From Bryobacter aggregatus MPL3 (GTDB lineage: Bacteria; Acidobacteriota; Terriglobia; Bryobacterales; Bryobacteraceae): 64,000 nucleotides of DNA. The notes under the pieces are model-generated. The model worked only from the letters and a program-made list of their open reading frames with translations. It was not told the DNA's origin and made no database searches. The stretch is from positions 2,046,001 through 2,110,000 of the forward strand of contig NZ_JNIF01000003.1 of assembly GCF_000702445.1 (NCBI RefSeq), written 5' to 3'. A program made the translations under genes and the position numbers. This document shows, piece after piece, positions 28,835-38,027 of this stretch. The first letter of the stretch is position 1. Each line of letters begins with the position of its first letter.

Positions 28835-28880
28835 GTCGAGAATGAAGTGTCGAAATATCGACGAAAGTCGAAATATCGAC
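28835..28880. promoter_or_regulatory. Palindromic repeats, candidate enhancer (UAS) for the sigma-54 activator
   Basis: Two identical 14-nt copies of GTCGAAATATCGAC, each with palindromic arms GTCGA/TCGAC, lie at 28849-28862 and 28867-28880. An extra half site GTCGA is at 28835. The last copy ends in the stop codon of the regulator gene. They are 56-88 nt upstream of the -24/-12 candidate, a normal distance for sites bound by Fis-type activators. Confidence 0.6.
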
Positions 28881-30907
28881 TATTGCCGGGTGCGATGGAT
28901 GCCGAGCTTGTCCATCCGCGAGATCAGGGTGGTGCGTTTCAGTCCGAGGATTTCGGCCGCCCCGGCCTTGCCGCCCACCCGTCCGCCACAGCGTTCGAGG
29001 GCTGCCAGAATTGCTTCCCGCTCCAGATCGTCCAAGGTCTTTGCCAGGCCATTCAGCAGCGTAACTTCCCGCAGATCGTCTAGATTGACGCGGAGTGTGT
29101 CGGCACGGCTCAGCAGTACACTGCGCTCGATGAGGTTCTGCAGTTCCCGGATATTGCCAGGCCAGGTGTAGCGCTCTAAGGCTTCCATCGTGTGCGAGGG
29201 GATGGTCGTAATCGCTTTGGACAGTCTGCGGCTATATTCACGAACGAAGTGACGAACCAGCAGCGGAATGTCCGCGGCGCGCTCTCGTAAGGGCGGAACC
29301 TCAATGGGGAAGATGTTCAGGCGGTAAAACAGATCGAGCCGGAATTGTTTCGCATCGACCATGGCTTTGAGATCGCGATTCGTTGCCGCCACCAGACGGA
29401 CATCGCTGCGCAGGGTCCTGGCTGAACCCAGCCGTTCGTACTCCTTCTCCTGGAGGACGCGCAGGAGTTTCGGTTGTACTTCGAGGCTCACTTCTCCGAT
29501 CTCGTCGAGGAATATGGTGCCACCATCGGCCAACTCAAAGCGGCCCACCTTGGTCTGGATCGCGCCGGTGAAGGATCCTCGCTCATGTCCAAACAGTTCG
29601 CTTTCAATGAGTCCTGCCGGCATCGCGGCGCAGTTGAGCTTGACGAAGGTGCGGGACGCCCGCTGGCTGCGATCATGGATGGCGCGAGCAATGAGTTCCT
29701 TCCCGGTTCCGGACTCACCAAGAATCAGGACCGTGGAATCGGTAGGGGCCACGATCTCCACTTTCTGCAGAACATGGCGAATTGCTGGACTTTGGCCGAT
29801 AATCTCGTCAAAAGGATGCGCTGTTTTGATCTCCTCGGCGAGATAAAGCTTCTCCCGTTCGAGTTTTGCATTCCATTCGGCGATGCGCGCATAGGCGAGC
29901 GCGTTCTCAACCGCAATCGCGATTTGCCCGGCGGCCGCCACGAGTAAATCTAAGGCTTCCGCCTGGAATGCTTTGGGTTTCCGGCTGCCCAGATTAATCG
30001 TGCCAATCTTGCCGTGACCGGTAGTGAGCGGAATCACGCATACGGTTTCAAAGCCCTCACGGGTGAGCACTTGGGTGCTGGGGCTTGTCAGCGTGCGGAT
30101 CTGCTCTCCGGTATAGAGCTTCATTTCACCACTGGTAAAGGCCTCGCCCGCGGCGGAACCAATCAGCGGAATCCTGCTACCTGTTGCCTGTGCCAGTTCT
30201 CCGGCGGATTCCGGATAATCAATGACGGTTGGAATGAGTGCCTGTTGCTCTTGGTTCCAGAGGGTGAGGCAGAAGTAGCTTTGCTCGAGATGAGGCCGCA
30301 TGATCGTTGCAATCGCATTGAGGAGCGGGGCCAATTCGAGCTGGCTGGCGATTGCGTTATTGAGGTCGAGCACCATCCGCAATCGATTGCGCTCCATCTG
30401 CAACTTCTCATGGGCCAGCGCGTTCTCGACGGCTACGGCAATGGGACGAGCGGCGAGTTCCAGAAACTCCCGGTCCTCTTCACTGAAGGCATTGGGGATG
30501 CGCTGGCCCAGGCCCAGAGCGCCGATGACTCCGCGCTCGGTAATCAGGGGCAGCAGCAGGGTAGACTCAATCCGGTCTGCCTCCAGCACATCGCGCATGC
30601 GTGAGGGAGGCACATCGGAACGGCAAGGCCAATAGACGGCCCGGCGTGTTTCGATCACCGCCCGGCCCGGGCTGAGCGAAAGGGGAAAGGTCTCACCGAT
30701 CGGCACATGATGCGCCTCCTCGGTATCGATCAAACGAAGATGCACGGTGTCGTTTGCCTCGTCATAGATCGTCAGCATGACGTACTCGGTCCAGACCATG
30801 CGGCGCAGGATGAGACGGAGATCTTGGAACAGGCGAATGAGCTCACTGCGCTCAGCAACCGCCCTGCTGAGCTCCGTCAATGCCTCGTATCGTGCGAGCG
30901 GGTCCAT
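28880..30907 (-). CDS. GAF-domain sigma-54-dependent transcriptional activator
   Basis: A 675-residue NtrC/FhlA-type activator. It has two GAF sensor domains (about 20-165 and 185-335) and a AAA+ domain with Walker A GESGTGKE (about 395). The sigma-54 contact loop reads GSFTGA instead of GAFTGA (about 442), a tolerated variant. Walker B is in GTIFLDEIGE, and a Fis-type helix-turn-helix closes the protein (GAAEILGLKRTTLISRM). There is no receiver domain, so it probably senses a small molecule. Start ATG 30907 lies 5 nt after the fabF-like stop. It likely controls the efflux genes immediately downstream. Confidence 0.92.
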   Translation of the reverse strand: MDPLARYEALTELSRAVAERSELIRLFQDLRLILRRMVWTEYVMLTIYDEANDTVHLRLIDTEEAHHVPIGETFPLSLSPGRAVIETRRAVYWPCRSDVPPSRMRDVLEADRIESTLLLPLITERGVIGALGLGQRIPNAFSEEDREFLELAARPIAVAVENALAHEKLQMERNRLRMVLDLNNAIASQLELAPLLNAIATIMRPHLEQSYFCLTLWNQEQQALIPTVIDYPESAGELAQATGSRIPLIGSAAGEAFTSGEMKLYTGEQIRTLTSPSTQVLTREGFETVCVIPLTTGHGKIGTINLGSRKPKAFQAEALDLLVAAAGQIAIAVENALAYARIAEWNAKLEREKLYLAEEIKTAHPFDEIIGQSPAIRHVLQKVEIVAPTDSTVLILGESGTGKELIARAIHDRSQRASRTFVKLNCAAMPAGLIESELFGHERGSFTGAIQTKVGRFELADGGTIFLDEIGEVSLEVQPKLLRVLQEKEYERLGSARTLRSDVRLVAATNRDLKAMVDAKQFRLDLFYRLNIFPIEVPPLRERAADIPLLVRHFVREYSRRLSKAITTIPSHTMEALERYTWPGNIRELQNLIERSVLLSRADTLRVNLDDLREVTLLNGLAKTLDDLEREAILAALERCGGRVGGKAGAAEILGLKRTTLISRMDKLGIHRTRQ

Positions 30908-30912
30908 GGTGG

Positions 30913-32112
30913 TCAGGCGCGAGCTCGAAAGGCAAGCACGGCGTTGAGTCCTCCGAAGGCGAAAGAGTTGGAAAGTGCGGCCTCGGCGGAACAAGGCCGG
31001 GCCAGGTTGGGAATCATGTCGATGTCACACTCCGCATCTTTGCTTTCAAAGCCAAGCGTTGGAGGCAGCATGCCGCGCCGCAGGGCCTCAATGGTTGCGA
31101 CGGCCTCCAGTGCGCCTGCCGCGCCGAGCGCATGGCCGTGCATCGATTTGGTGGAAGAGACCGGGAGTTTATGCAGGTGCGTGGCAAAAACCATCCCTAA
31201 GGCGGCGCATTCTGCAGGATCGTTTGCCTGGGTTCCGGTGCCGTGGGCATTGACATAGCCAATGGTTTCAGCATCCATCTGCGCATCGCGAAGCGCCATG
31301 CGCATGGCTGCCGCTGCGCCTTCCGGCTTGGGCTGCGTGATGTGGTGTGCGTCGGCCGACATGCCGAAGCCTGCCACCTCACCGAGGATTTTAGCTCCTC
31401 GTGCGCGCGCGTGCTCTTCGCTCTCGAGCAGCAGCATGCCTGCGCCCTCGCCAAGACTCATGCCCCTACGGTCTTTGGAGAAGGGGCGGCAGACATCAGG
31501 CGACACCACCCGCATGGCTTCCCAGGCCTTCAGCAGCCCAAACACAAAGGGCGACTCGCTTCCTCCGGTGAGTGCAACCTCCACCACTCCATTGCGCACC
31601 AGCCACATGGCCTGTCCGATGGCGTGGTTTGCGGACGAGCAGGCGGTGGAAAGGGTGAACACGGGCCCTAGAACACCGTGCTCCATGGCGATCAGGCTGG
31701 CTGCCGCATTCGCCATCACTTTCGGGATGGTCATCGGGTGAACGCGCGATTTGCTTTCGCGATAAACGTCCCAGTAGCCGGCATCTTCCATGTGCTTGCC
31801 GCCCACACAGCAACCGGTGACGATCGCCGCATCCGGTGGCAAGGGCAATTGCGCCTGGTCGATTGCCTCCTGTGCGGCCAGCAGCGCGAACTGCGCGTTG
31901 CGGTCCGCCAGGAGCAGATGCTCCTTTTTCATGTGGGCTTCGGGCTGAAAACTGCTGAATTCTGCGCCTGTGGTGATCTTCAACTGACTGGTATCGAGAC
32001 TTTGCAGCGGAAGAATGCCGCAGGCATTTCGAGTGAAGTTACTCCACAGAAGGTCGACGCCGATCCCAAACGCAGAAACCGCACCGAGCCCCGTTACCAC
32101 CACGCGACGCAT
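30913..32112 (-). CDS. Beta-ketoacyl-ACP synthase II-type condensing enzyme
   Basis: A 399-residue KAS II-like enzyme with the full catalytic set: Cys158 in STACSSANH, His290 in NAHGTGTQAND, Lys322 and His327 in KSMHGHALGAAG. It condenses malonyl-ACP with an acyl-ACP in the cytoplasm. No other fatty-acid genes are nearby, and it is followed at once by the sigma-54 activator. A specialised role in making a secondary lipid or in a polyketide-like step is therefore as likely as housekeeping FabF. ATG 32112 is preceded by AGGG. Confidence 0.88.
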   Translation of the reverse strand: MRRVVVTGLGAVSAFGIGVDLLWSNFTRNACGILPLQSLDTSQLKITTGAEFSSFQPEAHMKKEHLLLADRNAQFALLAAQEAIDQAQLPLPPDAAIVTGCCVGGKHMEDAGYWDVYRESKSRVHPMTIPKVMANAAASLIAMEHGVLGPVFTLSTACSSANHAIGQAMWLVRNGVVEVALTGGSESPFVFGLLKAWEAMRVVSPDVCRPFSKDRRGMSLGEGAGMLLLESEEHARARGAKILGEVAGFGMSADAHHITQPKPEGAAAAMRMALRDAQMDAETIGYVNAHGTGTQANDPAECAALGMVFATHLHKLPVSSTKSMHGHALGAAGALEAVATIEALRRGMLPPTLGFESKDAECDIDMIPNLARPCSAEAALSNSFAFGGLNAVLAFRARA

Positions 32113-32140
32113 TTCCCTACTGTAGCGGCTAGGGGCTTGA

Positions 32141-32146
32141 TATAAA
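32141..32146 (+). promoter_or_regulatory. Candidate -10 box (TATAAA) for the PQQ-propeller genes
   Basis: TATAAA at 32141-32146 lies 32 nt before the chosen ATG at 32179, in the short divergent gap with the fabF-like gene. No good -35 was found. Confidence 0.3.
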
Positions 32147-32178
32147 ATTCATGAACGACGACGTTGGATTCGATCACT

Positions 32179-33726
32179 ATGCAAATACGAAATGTTCTTA
32201 CCTTCGGCCTTCTCGGCTGCACGCTCATGTGGGGCGCGGAATGGCGCACCGATGGCGGCAATCCGCAACGCACCGCCTGGCAACAGAACGAGAAAATTCT
32301 CAACAAAGACAACGTAAAGGGCATGAAGCTTCTTTGGAAGATCAAGCTCGACAACGTGCCGCAAGAGATGCATTCGTTATTTGCGCCGCTGATTGTCGAG
32401 AACGTGCCCACCAAGGCTGGCAAGAAACAGATCGCCGTAGTGTCGGGAATTTCCGACAACCTCTATGCGATCGATGTCGAGACCGGCAAGCTGATTTGGA
32501 AGAAGCATTTCGAGTATCCGACGCCCGCGCGGCGTGGGCGCGAAGGCGACCCGCTCTGCCCGCCGGGAGCAACCGCCGCTCCTGTGATCAACGAGCCCAC
32601 CACCAGTGGCGATCGCATCGTCTACATGCTCGCGGGCGATGGCAAGCTGCACTCCCTGAACGTTGCTGATGGAGAAGTGGTGGCGCCGCCCTTCCCGTTT
32701 GGCTACCCGAACGGCAAGCATTATTCGCTGAATCTCTGGAAGGATACGCTGTTCACCACTACTGCGCAGGGCTGCGCCGGCAACCCGAACCAGATCTGGG
32801 CCGTAAACCTCAAAGATCCGGCAAAGAAGATCATGACCTTCAATCCGAAGAGCGGTGGTCTGTGGGGCCGCAGCGGCGCGGCGATCGATTCGAGTGGCAC
32901 TGCCTGGGCGCCCACCGGCGATGGCCGCTATGACCCCGACAACAAGGTGTACGGCAATGGCCTGATCGGCGCGGGCGTCGAAGGCAACGAACTGAAGCTG
33001 CGTGACTGGTTTGAGCCCTCCAACTGGATCTGGCTGCAAAAGCGCGACCTGGATTTTCAGGTGACGCCTGCCATCTTCCCCTTTAAAGACAAAGAACTAA
33101 TGGTGACCGGGAGCAAGGAATGCCGGGTCTATTTGCTCGATACGAAATCTGCCGGGGGCAAGGATCATCTCACCCCGCTCGTACGCACTCCACTGATGTG
33201 CAATGAAGAGGTCGACTTCCAATCGGCGGGGATCTGGGGCAGCATGGCGAGCTGGCAGGACAGCAAGGGCACGCGCTGGGCGCTGACGCCTTTCTGGGGG
33301 CCGGTGCATCCTGATTTTAAGCCTCCGATCAATCATGGCCCGGTGCAACACGGCGCCGTTGTCGCCTTCAAGGTGAACGAAAAGGGTGGCAAGTACGAAC
33401 TGAACCCCGCCTGGATCTCGCGCGACATGGATCAGGCAGAGCCGCCGGTGATTGCCAATGGTGTGGTCTACGCTTACGCAAGCGGGGAGAACACGCGGCA
33501 GGCCTATCCGGACAAAGGTCTCGCTGACTTCAGCCCGCTGCGCATTGCCGCATCCAAGCACGCCACGCTCTATGCGCTCGACGCCGAGACCGGCAAAGAA
33601 CTTTATAACAGTGGGAAGGAAATCGATAACTTCGTCCACTTCGGCGCCCTTTCTGTTGCCAATGGCCGTGTGTACATTGGCGACTTTGGCAGTACCCTCT
33701 ATTGCTTCGGCCTGCCCGGCAAATAG
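32179..33726 (+). CDS. Secreted PQQ-binding-like beta-propeller protein
   Basis: About 515 residues. ATG 32179 gives a signal peptide (about 1-18, ending MWGAEW). The rest is a series of propeller blades with PQQ-like signatures such as [27 protein letters not shown] and [16 protein letters not shown]. Catalytic residues of quinoprotein alcohol dehydrogenases are not recognisable, so it may bind without oxidising. The next gene is a paralogue 27 nt downstream. The TTG at 32164 is an alternative start but spoils the signal peptide. Confidence 0.82.
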   Translation: MQIRNVLTFGLLGCTLMWGAEWRTDGGNPQRTAWQQNEKILNKDNVKGMKLLWKIKLDNVPQEMHSLFAPLIVENVPTKAGKKQIAVVSGISDNLYAIDVETGKLIWKKHFEYPTPARRGREGDPLCPPGATAAPVINEPTTSGDRIVYMLAGDGKLHSLNVADGEVVAPPFPFGYPNGKHYSLNLWKDTLFTTTAQGCAGNPNQIWAVNLKDPAKKIMTFNPKSGGLWGRSGAAIDSSGTAWAPTGDGRYDPDNKVYGNGLIGAGVEGNELKLRDWFEPSNWIWLQKRDLDFQVTPAIFPFKDKELMVTGSKECRVYLLDTKSAGGKDHLTPLVRTPLMCNEEVDFQSAGIWGSMASWQDSKGTRWALTPFWGPVHPDFKPPINHGPVQHGAVVAFKVNEKGGKYELNPAWISRDMDQAEPPVIANGVVYAYASGENTRQAYPDKGLADFSPLRIAASKHATLYALDAETGKELYNSGKEIDNFVHFGALSVANGRVYIGDFGSTLYCFGLPGK

Positions 33727-33753
33727 ACGCTTCGATAATCCTGGAGACCGAAC

Positions 33754-35196
33754 ATGAAACATACTGCCTCACTGCTCTCGATTACCCTCGCTTGTGCCGC
33801 CGTGGCTACCCCGCAAGGCCGTCCTGTAGACTGGCCCTCGATTGGCGGCGATGCGCGCCGCAGCGGTTGGGAGAAGAGCGACATCCGCATCACCAAGGAC
33901 AATGCAAAAGACTTCAAACTGGTGCTGAAGCGCAAGCTGGAGGGCCCCACGGCTGGGGCTCGCGCCCTCACGCCACCGGTCGTCATCGGCTTGCTCATCT
34001 CTTATAAAGGCTTCAAGGAGCTTGGCTTCGTTGCTGGAAATTCCGGCGACCTCTGGTCGATCGACGTCGACACAAACAAGGAGTTCTGGCACCAGCGTTA
34101 TCCGGTGGCCAAGGGCGGTTCGGCGCTTTGCGCCGGCTTGGCCTCGGCGCCGTCTCTTGTGCCTCCTGCCGTATTCGGTGGACGCCGTCCTGCAGCGGGG
34201 GCGGTGCGCCCGGCCCAGTTGCCGGCTCGTCTGGGCGGTGGCGGCTTTGGTGGTCCACGGCCGATCTACTTTGTTGCCGGGGACGGCAAGCTGCGGCAGG
34301 TGAATACCTCGGATGGCAGCGACCGTTTTCCTTCTCTCGATTTCATGCCCGCAGGCTCCAAGGTCAGCAATCTGGTGATGACGGACAACACCGTGTTTGC
34401 TGCATCGAGCGGCAATTGCGGTGGTACGCCGAACGCGCTCTACGCGATTGATCTGGCCCAGGAGGAAACAAAGCCTGTCAGCTTCCCGCTGCCCGCGGGC
34501 GATGCAATTTCTGAGTTCGCGGTCGGGAACAACGGTATGGTGTTTGTCCAGACCAGCACACAGCTCTATGCGCTGAGCGGCAAGGATCTGCAGCGGAAGG
34601 CCGCCCTGACGCTCGGCAGCGCAAAAGCCACTGCCACGGTGACGGCGCCTACAGTGTTCGAATACAAGGGCAAAGATCTGGTCGCTGCCGCGCGGGATGG
34701 CAAAATCTACCTGATCGATTCCGAAGCGCCAGATGCTCCCATTGCAACTTCAGCGCAGGTGGGCAACATTGGTGCCGGGCTGAGCACTTGGGAGGATGGA
34801 GACGGAGTTCGTTGGATTGCCGCTCCTGTGCATGGGGCGGTCAGTACGGAACTGAAGGCTGCGGCCAGCAATGGCGCCGCTCCCAATGGTTCCATCGTGG
34901 CTTTTCGGATCGAAGACAAAGGTGGCAAGCCGGAACTCGTGCCTGCCTGGGTTTCTCGCGATCTCAAGGCGCCTGTGGCCCCGGTGGTCACCAGCGGCAA
35001 CCTCTTTGCTTTGTCGACGGCAGGGCGCGCCGTGCTGTATGGCTTTGATTGGGCGACCGGCAAAGAGCTGTACTCGAGTGGGGCACAGGTGACTGCGCCC
35101 GGGAGTTTGACGGGACTGACTCTCGCCAATGGGCGCGTCTTCTTTACGACTACCGACAATACTCTCTACGGCTTCGGAATCTTCCTGGAGATCTAA
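33754..35196 (+). CDS. Secreted PQQ-binding-like beta-propeller protein
   Basis: A 480-residue paralogue of the preceding gene with a signal peptide (1-20). The N-terminus repeats the pattern WPSIGGDARRSGW. Later blades carry SIDVDTNKEFWHQ, NALYAIDLAQEE and VLYGFDWATGKELYSSG. Residues about 130-165 are a proline-, alanine- and glycine-rich insert (GGRRPAAGAVRPAQ) absent from the first copy. GGAG lies 8 nt before ATG 33754. A strong intrinsic terminator follows the stop. The role is unknown; a heterodimer or sequential pair with the first copy is possible. Confidence 0.8.
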   Translation: MKHTASLLSITLACAAVATPQGRPVDWPSIGGDARRSGWEKSDIRITKDNAKDFKLVLKRKLEGPTAGARALTPPVVIGLLISYKGFKELGFVAGNSGDLWSIDVDTNKEFWHQRYPVAKGGSALCAGLASAPSLVPPAVFGGRRPAAGAVRPAQLPARLGGGGFGGPRPIYFVAGDGKLRQVNTSDGSDRFPSLDFMPAGSKVSNLVMTDNTVFAASSGNCGGTPNALYAIDLAQEETKPVSFPLPAGDAISEFAVGNNGMVFVQTSTQLYALSGKDLQRKAALTLGSAKATATVTAPTVFEYKGKDLVAAARDGKIYLIDSEAPDAPIATSAQVGNIGAGLSTWEDGDGVRWIAAPVHGAVSTELKAAASNGAAPNGSIVAFRIEDKGGKPELVPAWVSRDLKAPVAPVVTSGNLFALSTAGRAVLYGFDWATGKELYSSGAQVTAPGSLTGLTLANGRVFFTTTDNTLYGFGIFLEI

Positions 35197-35207
35197 GCGC
35201 CGGTCTT

Positions 35208-35250
35208 AAAAGGGGGCTGCGGCAATCGCTGCAGCCCCCTTTTTGTTTTT
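35208..35250. terminator. Intrinsic terminator, usable in both directions
   Basis: A perfect 13-bp stem (35208-35220 with 35231-35243) has a 10-nt loop and is followed by TTTTTGTTTTT on the plus strand. The stem starts with AAAA, so it also ends in T residues on the minus strand. It separates the propeller pair from the convergent YVTN lipoprotein gene. Confidence 0.85.
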
Positions 35251-36280
35251 AGGGTTGCAGTGTAATCACACCCCACGGGGAACCCGCGAGCTTGATTTTG
35301 TTGGTGACGGTTTTCGTGGCAAGATCCACCACAGAGAGGTCATTCGACGGACCGTTGGCGGAGAACAGGGTTTTGCCGTCCGGCGAAAGCGCGATACCCC
35401 AGGGCCGCTTGCCCACTTCAATCGTTGCGTCCACTTTCCGTGTCGCCGTATCGAGGATGATGACCTGCCCGCCGCGTCCCGTGCTGACATAGAGCTTCTG
35501 CGCGTCTCGCGAGAGCAGCACGGCCATCGGCTTGATCACTCCAGGCTTGCCGAGTTCAATCGTCTCGACAATAGCTCCCTTCGCCGCATCGACAAGCGTG
35601 ACCGTCCCGTCGTTCTCGGCATTGACCCAGGCCTGTGTACTGTCGGGCGTAAACGCAATGGAACGCGGACGGCGGCCCACTGGAATCGTCTTCACGACGG
35701 TGCGTGCCGCTGTGTCGATGACGGCCACCGTGCCGGCATCCTCTGAGGTCACCCAGACGAACTTGCCGTCAGGCGTCATCTGCACACCCTCCGGCTCGTC
35801 TCCGGTCTTGAAGGTAGCAAGCACCTTCTCCGTGCTCAGGTCGAGCATCGAGGCGCCGCCCACATCCTCATTTGAGACATAGAGGTACTTGCCGTCATGG
35901 CTGATGTCAAAGTTCTCCGGGTCTGATCCGCTATGGATCACCCGCAGCAACTTGTTCTGTGCGACATCGAAGACGCCAATGCCATCGGCACTCTTATCAG
36001 GAGGGGGCAGCGTACTCTCGTCGACGCCCGGTCCTGCGATGGGCGACCCGCTCAGCGCGACATAGATGAACTTGCCGTCCGGGCTTGCGTGGATGCCGCG
36101 TGGCCGCTTGCCTAATGGCACGGTCGCGATCACTGCCATCGTCGCGGAGTCAATCACACTCAAGTCGCCCGAGACTTCATTGGTGACATAGATGCGATAG
36201 GCCGCAGGCCCCTTCACTTCCTTGCTACAACTCGCCAGCAGGAACCCGAATCCCATCGCAATGGTGGATCGACGATTCAT
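35249..36280 (-). CDS. YVTN-repeat beta-propeller lipoprotein
   Basis: A 343-residue lipoprotein (signal with LASC box, Cys about 18). Seven-bladed YVTN propeller repeats are clear: RIYVTNEVSGDLSVID, KYLYVSNEDVGGASMLDL, KFVWVTSEDAGTVAVID and others, spaced about 42 residues. Related proteins occur next to periplasmic redox enzymes. It is the last gene of a four-gene minus-strand run (Sel1, di-heme peroxidase, cupredoxin-like protein, YVTN) and starts 1 nt after the cupredoxin-like stop. It probably serves as a protein-binding or assembly partner. Confidence 0.85.
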   Translation of the reverse strand: MNRRSTIAMGFGFLLASCSKEVKGPAAYRIYVTNEVSGDLSVIDSATMAVIATVPLGKRPRGIHASPDGKFIYVALSGSPIAGPGVDESTLPPPDKSADGIGVFDVAQNKLLRVIHSGSDPENFDISHDGKYLYVSNEDVGGASMLDLSTEKVLATFKTGDEPEGVQMTPDGKFVWVTSEDAGTVAVIDTAARTVVKTIPVGRRPRSIAFTPDSTQAWVNAENDGTVTLVDAAKGAIVETIELGKPGVIKPMAVLLSRDAQKLYVSTGRGGQVIILDTATRKVDATIEVGKRPWGIALSPDGKTLFSANGPSNDLSVVDLATKTVTNKIKLAGSPWGVITLQP

Positions 36281-36281
36281 T

Positions 36282-37040
36282 TCACTCTCCCTTGAACTTA
36301 AAGTTCACGCTCATCTTAACGGATGGCGCGACTGTTACCTTCTGTTCTTGCCACCCTAGTTTTTCATGCCAGGCCGCCACTGTATATTCTCCCGGTGGCA
36401 CATTCAGAATCTCGAAGTTTCCGTCGCTGCTGCTGATGGCAAAGTAAGGATGATCCACCACCGCGATCGAGGCATGCATCCACTTATGAATATTGCACTT
36501 CACCGGGATCACCACCTCTTGTCTGGCAAAGCGCCGCACGATGGGTTCGTCGCCTGGCCCCTGGCTCTGGTTCCATTCCCGGTTCACTTGCGCCATTGGA
36601 TGGATGTTGTGTGTGACGGGGTCTGAGTTCGTGATGCGGAGAGGTTGTTTGGCCTGGATGCCAAGGACCCTGGGGCCAAACCAGCAACCCTTCTGGTCCA
36701 TCACTGCCGGTGTTGCTGGCGGTGCAAAGATCTTGCCTTCCAGGCCGGTTTTCAGATAGACGAAGGTGTTCGAGAGCCCCCCTTTTTTATCGACGGCGAT
36801 CACCTCGTTGGTCTTGGGATGTGCGGCATTCATGCGGGCGCAATCCTGATCCTGATCCATCTGGATGGGAGTGGCGGCAGGGCGCTTGCCGCTGAACTCT
36901 ATCCTGCCTGTCAAGGTTGCCGCTGTTGCTTTGTCCACGGCGAAGTAATTGGGCCTCGATGGCGCTGCGGTCTTGGGAGTTGGGGCGGGGCTGCAGGATA
37001 GCAACAGACCAGCCGTGGCTGCAGTGGCGAGAATCTTCAT
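36282..37040 (-). CDS. Cupredoxin-like lipoprotein with regulatory-like C-terminal domain
   Basis: A 252-residue lipoprotein (LLLSC box at about 12-16). The middle part has a type-1 copper pattern. One His is in DPVTHNIHP, and KCNIHKWMHASI supplies Cys, His and Met in C-x2-H-x2-M spacing. The last 60 residues are a small carboxypeptidase-regulatory-like beta domain (FEILNVPPGEYTVAAWH). A copper electron carrier is the natural reading. Its ATG overlaps the stop of the di-heme peroxidase gene (ATGA), which fits an electron-donor partnership. Confidence 0.82.
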   Translation of the reverse strand: MKILATAATAGLLLSCSPAPTPKTAAPSRPNYFAVDKATAATLTGRIEFSGKRPAATPIQMDQDQDCARMNAAHPKTNEVIAVDKKGGLSNTFVYLKTGLEGKIFAPPATPAVMDQKGCWFGPRVLGIQAKQPLRITNSDPVTHNIHPMAQVNREWNQSQGPGDEPIVRRFARQEVVIPVKCNIHKWMHASIAVVDHPYFAISSSDGNFEILNVPPGEYTVAAWHEKLGWQEQKVTVAPSVKMSVNFKFKGE

Positions 37041-38026
37041 TTGCTCGGTAGGTCTCCATTGAGGGCTTCGAGGAACTGGACGAGGTCATCGACTTCGGCG
37101 CTGCTCAGTCCCAGCGGCTTGATTCGTGGATCGAGATGCGGACTGGAACTGCCGCCGCCGTTATAGAAATCGACTACGGCACGCAAGCTCTTGATGCTTC
37201 CATCATGCATATAAGGCGCGGTGAGCGCGACGTTGCGTAGGGAGGGTGTCTTAAAGGCTCCGCGATCGGCATCGCGTTTGGTCACTTCATAGCGGCCCAG
37301 ATCTTTCGGTTCTCCGTCCTCATCGAGACCAACGCCAAGATTGTGGAAGAGATGATCGGTAAACAGCGCATCTTTGGGGCCGATCAAATGGCAGGCTGCG
37401 CAATTGCCCTTGTTGGGGTTTTCAAACAACGCGAGCCCCCGGATGGCGGCTGCACTCATTGCGGACTTGTCACCCCCATAGCGATAGCGATCGAAGGGCG
37501 AAGCGCCGCTCAGGAGGGTCCGCTCATAGGCGGCAAGCGCGCGGCGTATCCGGTCGATATCGATGGCTTTGCTGCCGAAAGCTTGCTCGAAGGCGCTGGC
37601 CAGCGCGGGATCGGCGCTGAGCTTCCGGACACTCACATCGTGGCTCTGATTCATCTCTACCGTGTTGGACATTGGTCCCCCGGCTTGTTCTTCCAGGCTG
37701 TTGGCGCGTCCATCCCAAAAATGCAGCCGCCCATAAGCAGAGTTGAGAAGGGAGGGTGCATTGCGGGTGCCGGTCTTTTGATTGACGCCCAGCGACAAAC
37801 GCCGCCCATCGGCAAAGCCAAGTGACGGATTGTGGCAGGACGCACAGGAGAGCGTATTGTCTGCCGACAGACGCGTGTCAAAAAAGATTTTCTTCCCCAG
37901 TTCTACCAGGGCCGGGTTGGCCGGCGCCTCAACGGGCGGGAGGCCAAGCGGGCCGGGCACCTGGGCACTTCTTTCACCGCACGATAGCAGTAAGAGACTG
38001 GTAGCCAGTAACGTGAATCTCGTCAT
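37037..38026 (-). CDS. Di-heme cytochrome c peroxidase/MauG-family lipoprotein
   Basis: A 329-residue periplasmic protein with a lipoprotein signal (LLSC, Cys about 16). Two c-type heme motifs are present: CASCHNPSLGFADG (about 60) and CAACHLIGPKDALF (about 210). GTRNAPSLLNSAYG and MHDGSIKSLRAVVDFY are typical of the CcpA/MauG family. These enzymes reduce hydrogen peroxide or oxidise a protein partner. The downstream overlapping cupredoxin-like gene is a candidate electron donor. It lies 1 nt after the Sel1 gene, so the four genes look like one operon. Confidence 0.92.
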   Translation of the reverse strand: MTRFTLLATSLLLLSCGERSAQVPGPLGLPPVEAPANPALVELGKKIFFDTRLSADNTLSCASCHNPSLGFADGRRLSLGVNQKTGTRNAPSLLNSAYGRLHFWDGRANSLEEQAGGPMSNTVEMNQSHDVSVRKLSADPALASAFEQAFGSKAIDIDRIRRALAAYERTLLSGASPFDRYRYGGDKSAMSAAAIRGLALFENPNKGNCAACHLIGPKDALFTDHLFHNLGVGLDEDGEPKDLGRYEVTKRDADRGAFKTPSLRNVALTAPYMHDGSIKSLRAVVDFYNGGGSSSPHLDPRIKPLGLSSAEVDDLVQFLEALNGDLPSK

Positions 38027-38027
38027 C

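Noticed and set aside
27714-29171. 485-codon open frame on plus, opposite the TolC-type and activator genes
   Set aside because: Serine- and arginine-rich shadow translation, no motifs, runs across two real genes and the regulatory gap.
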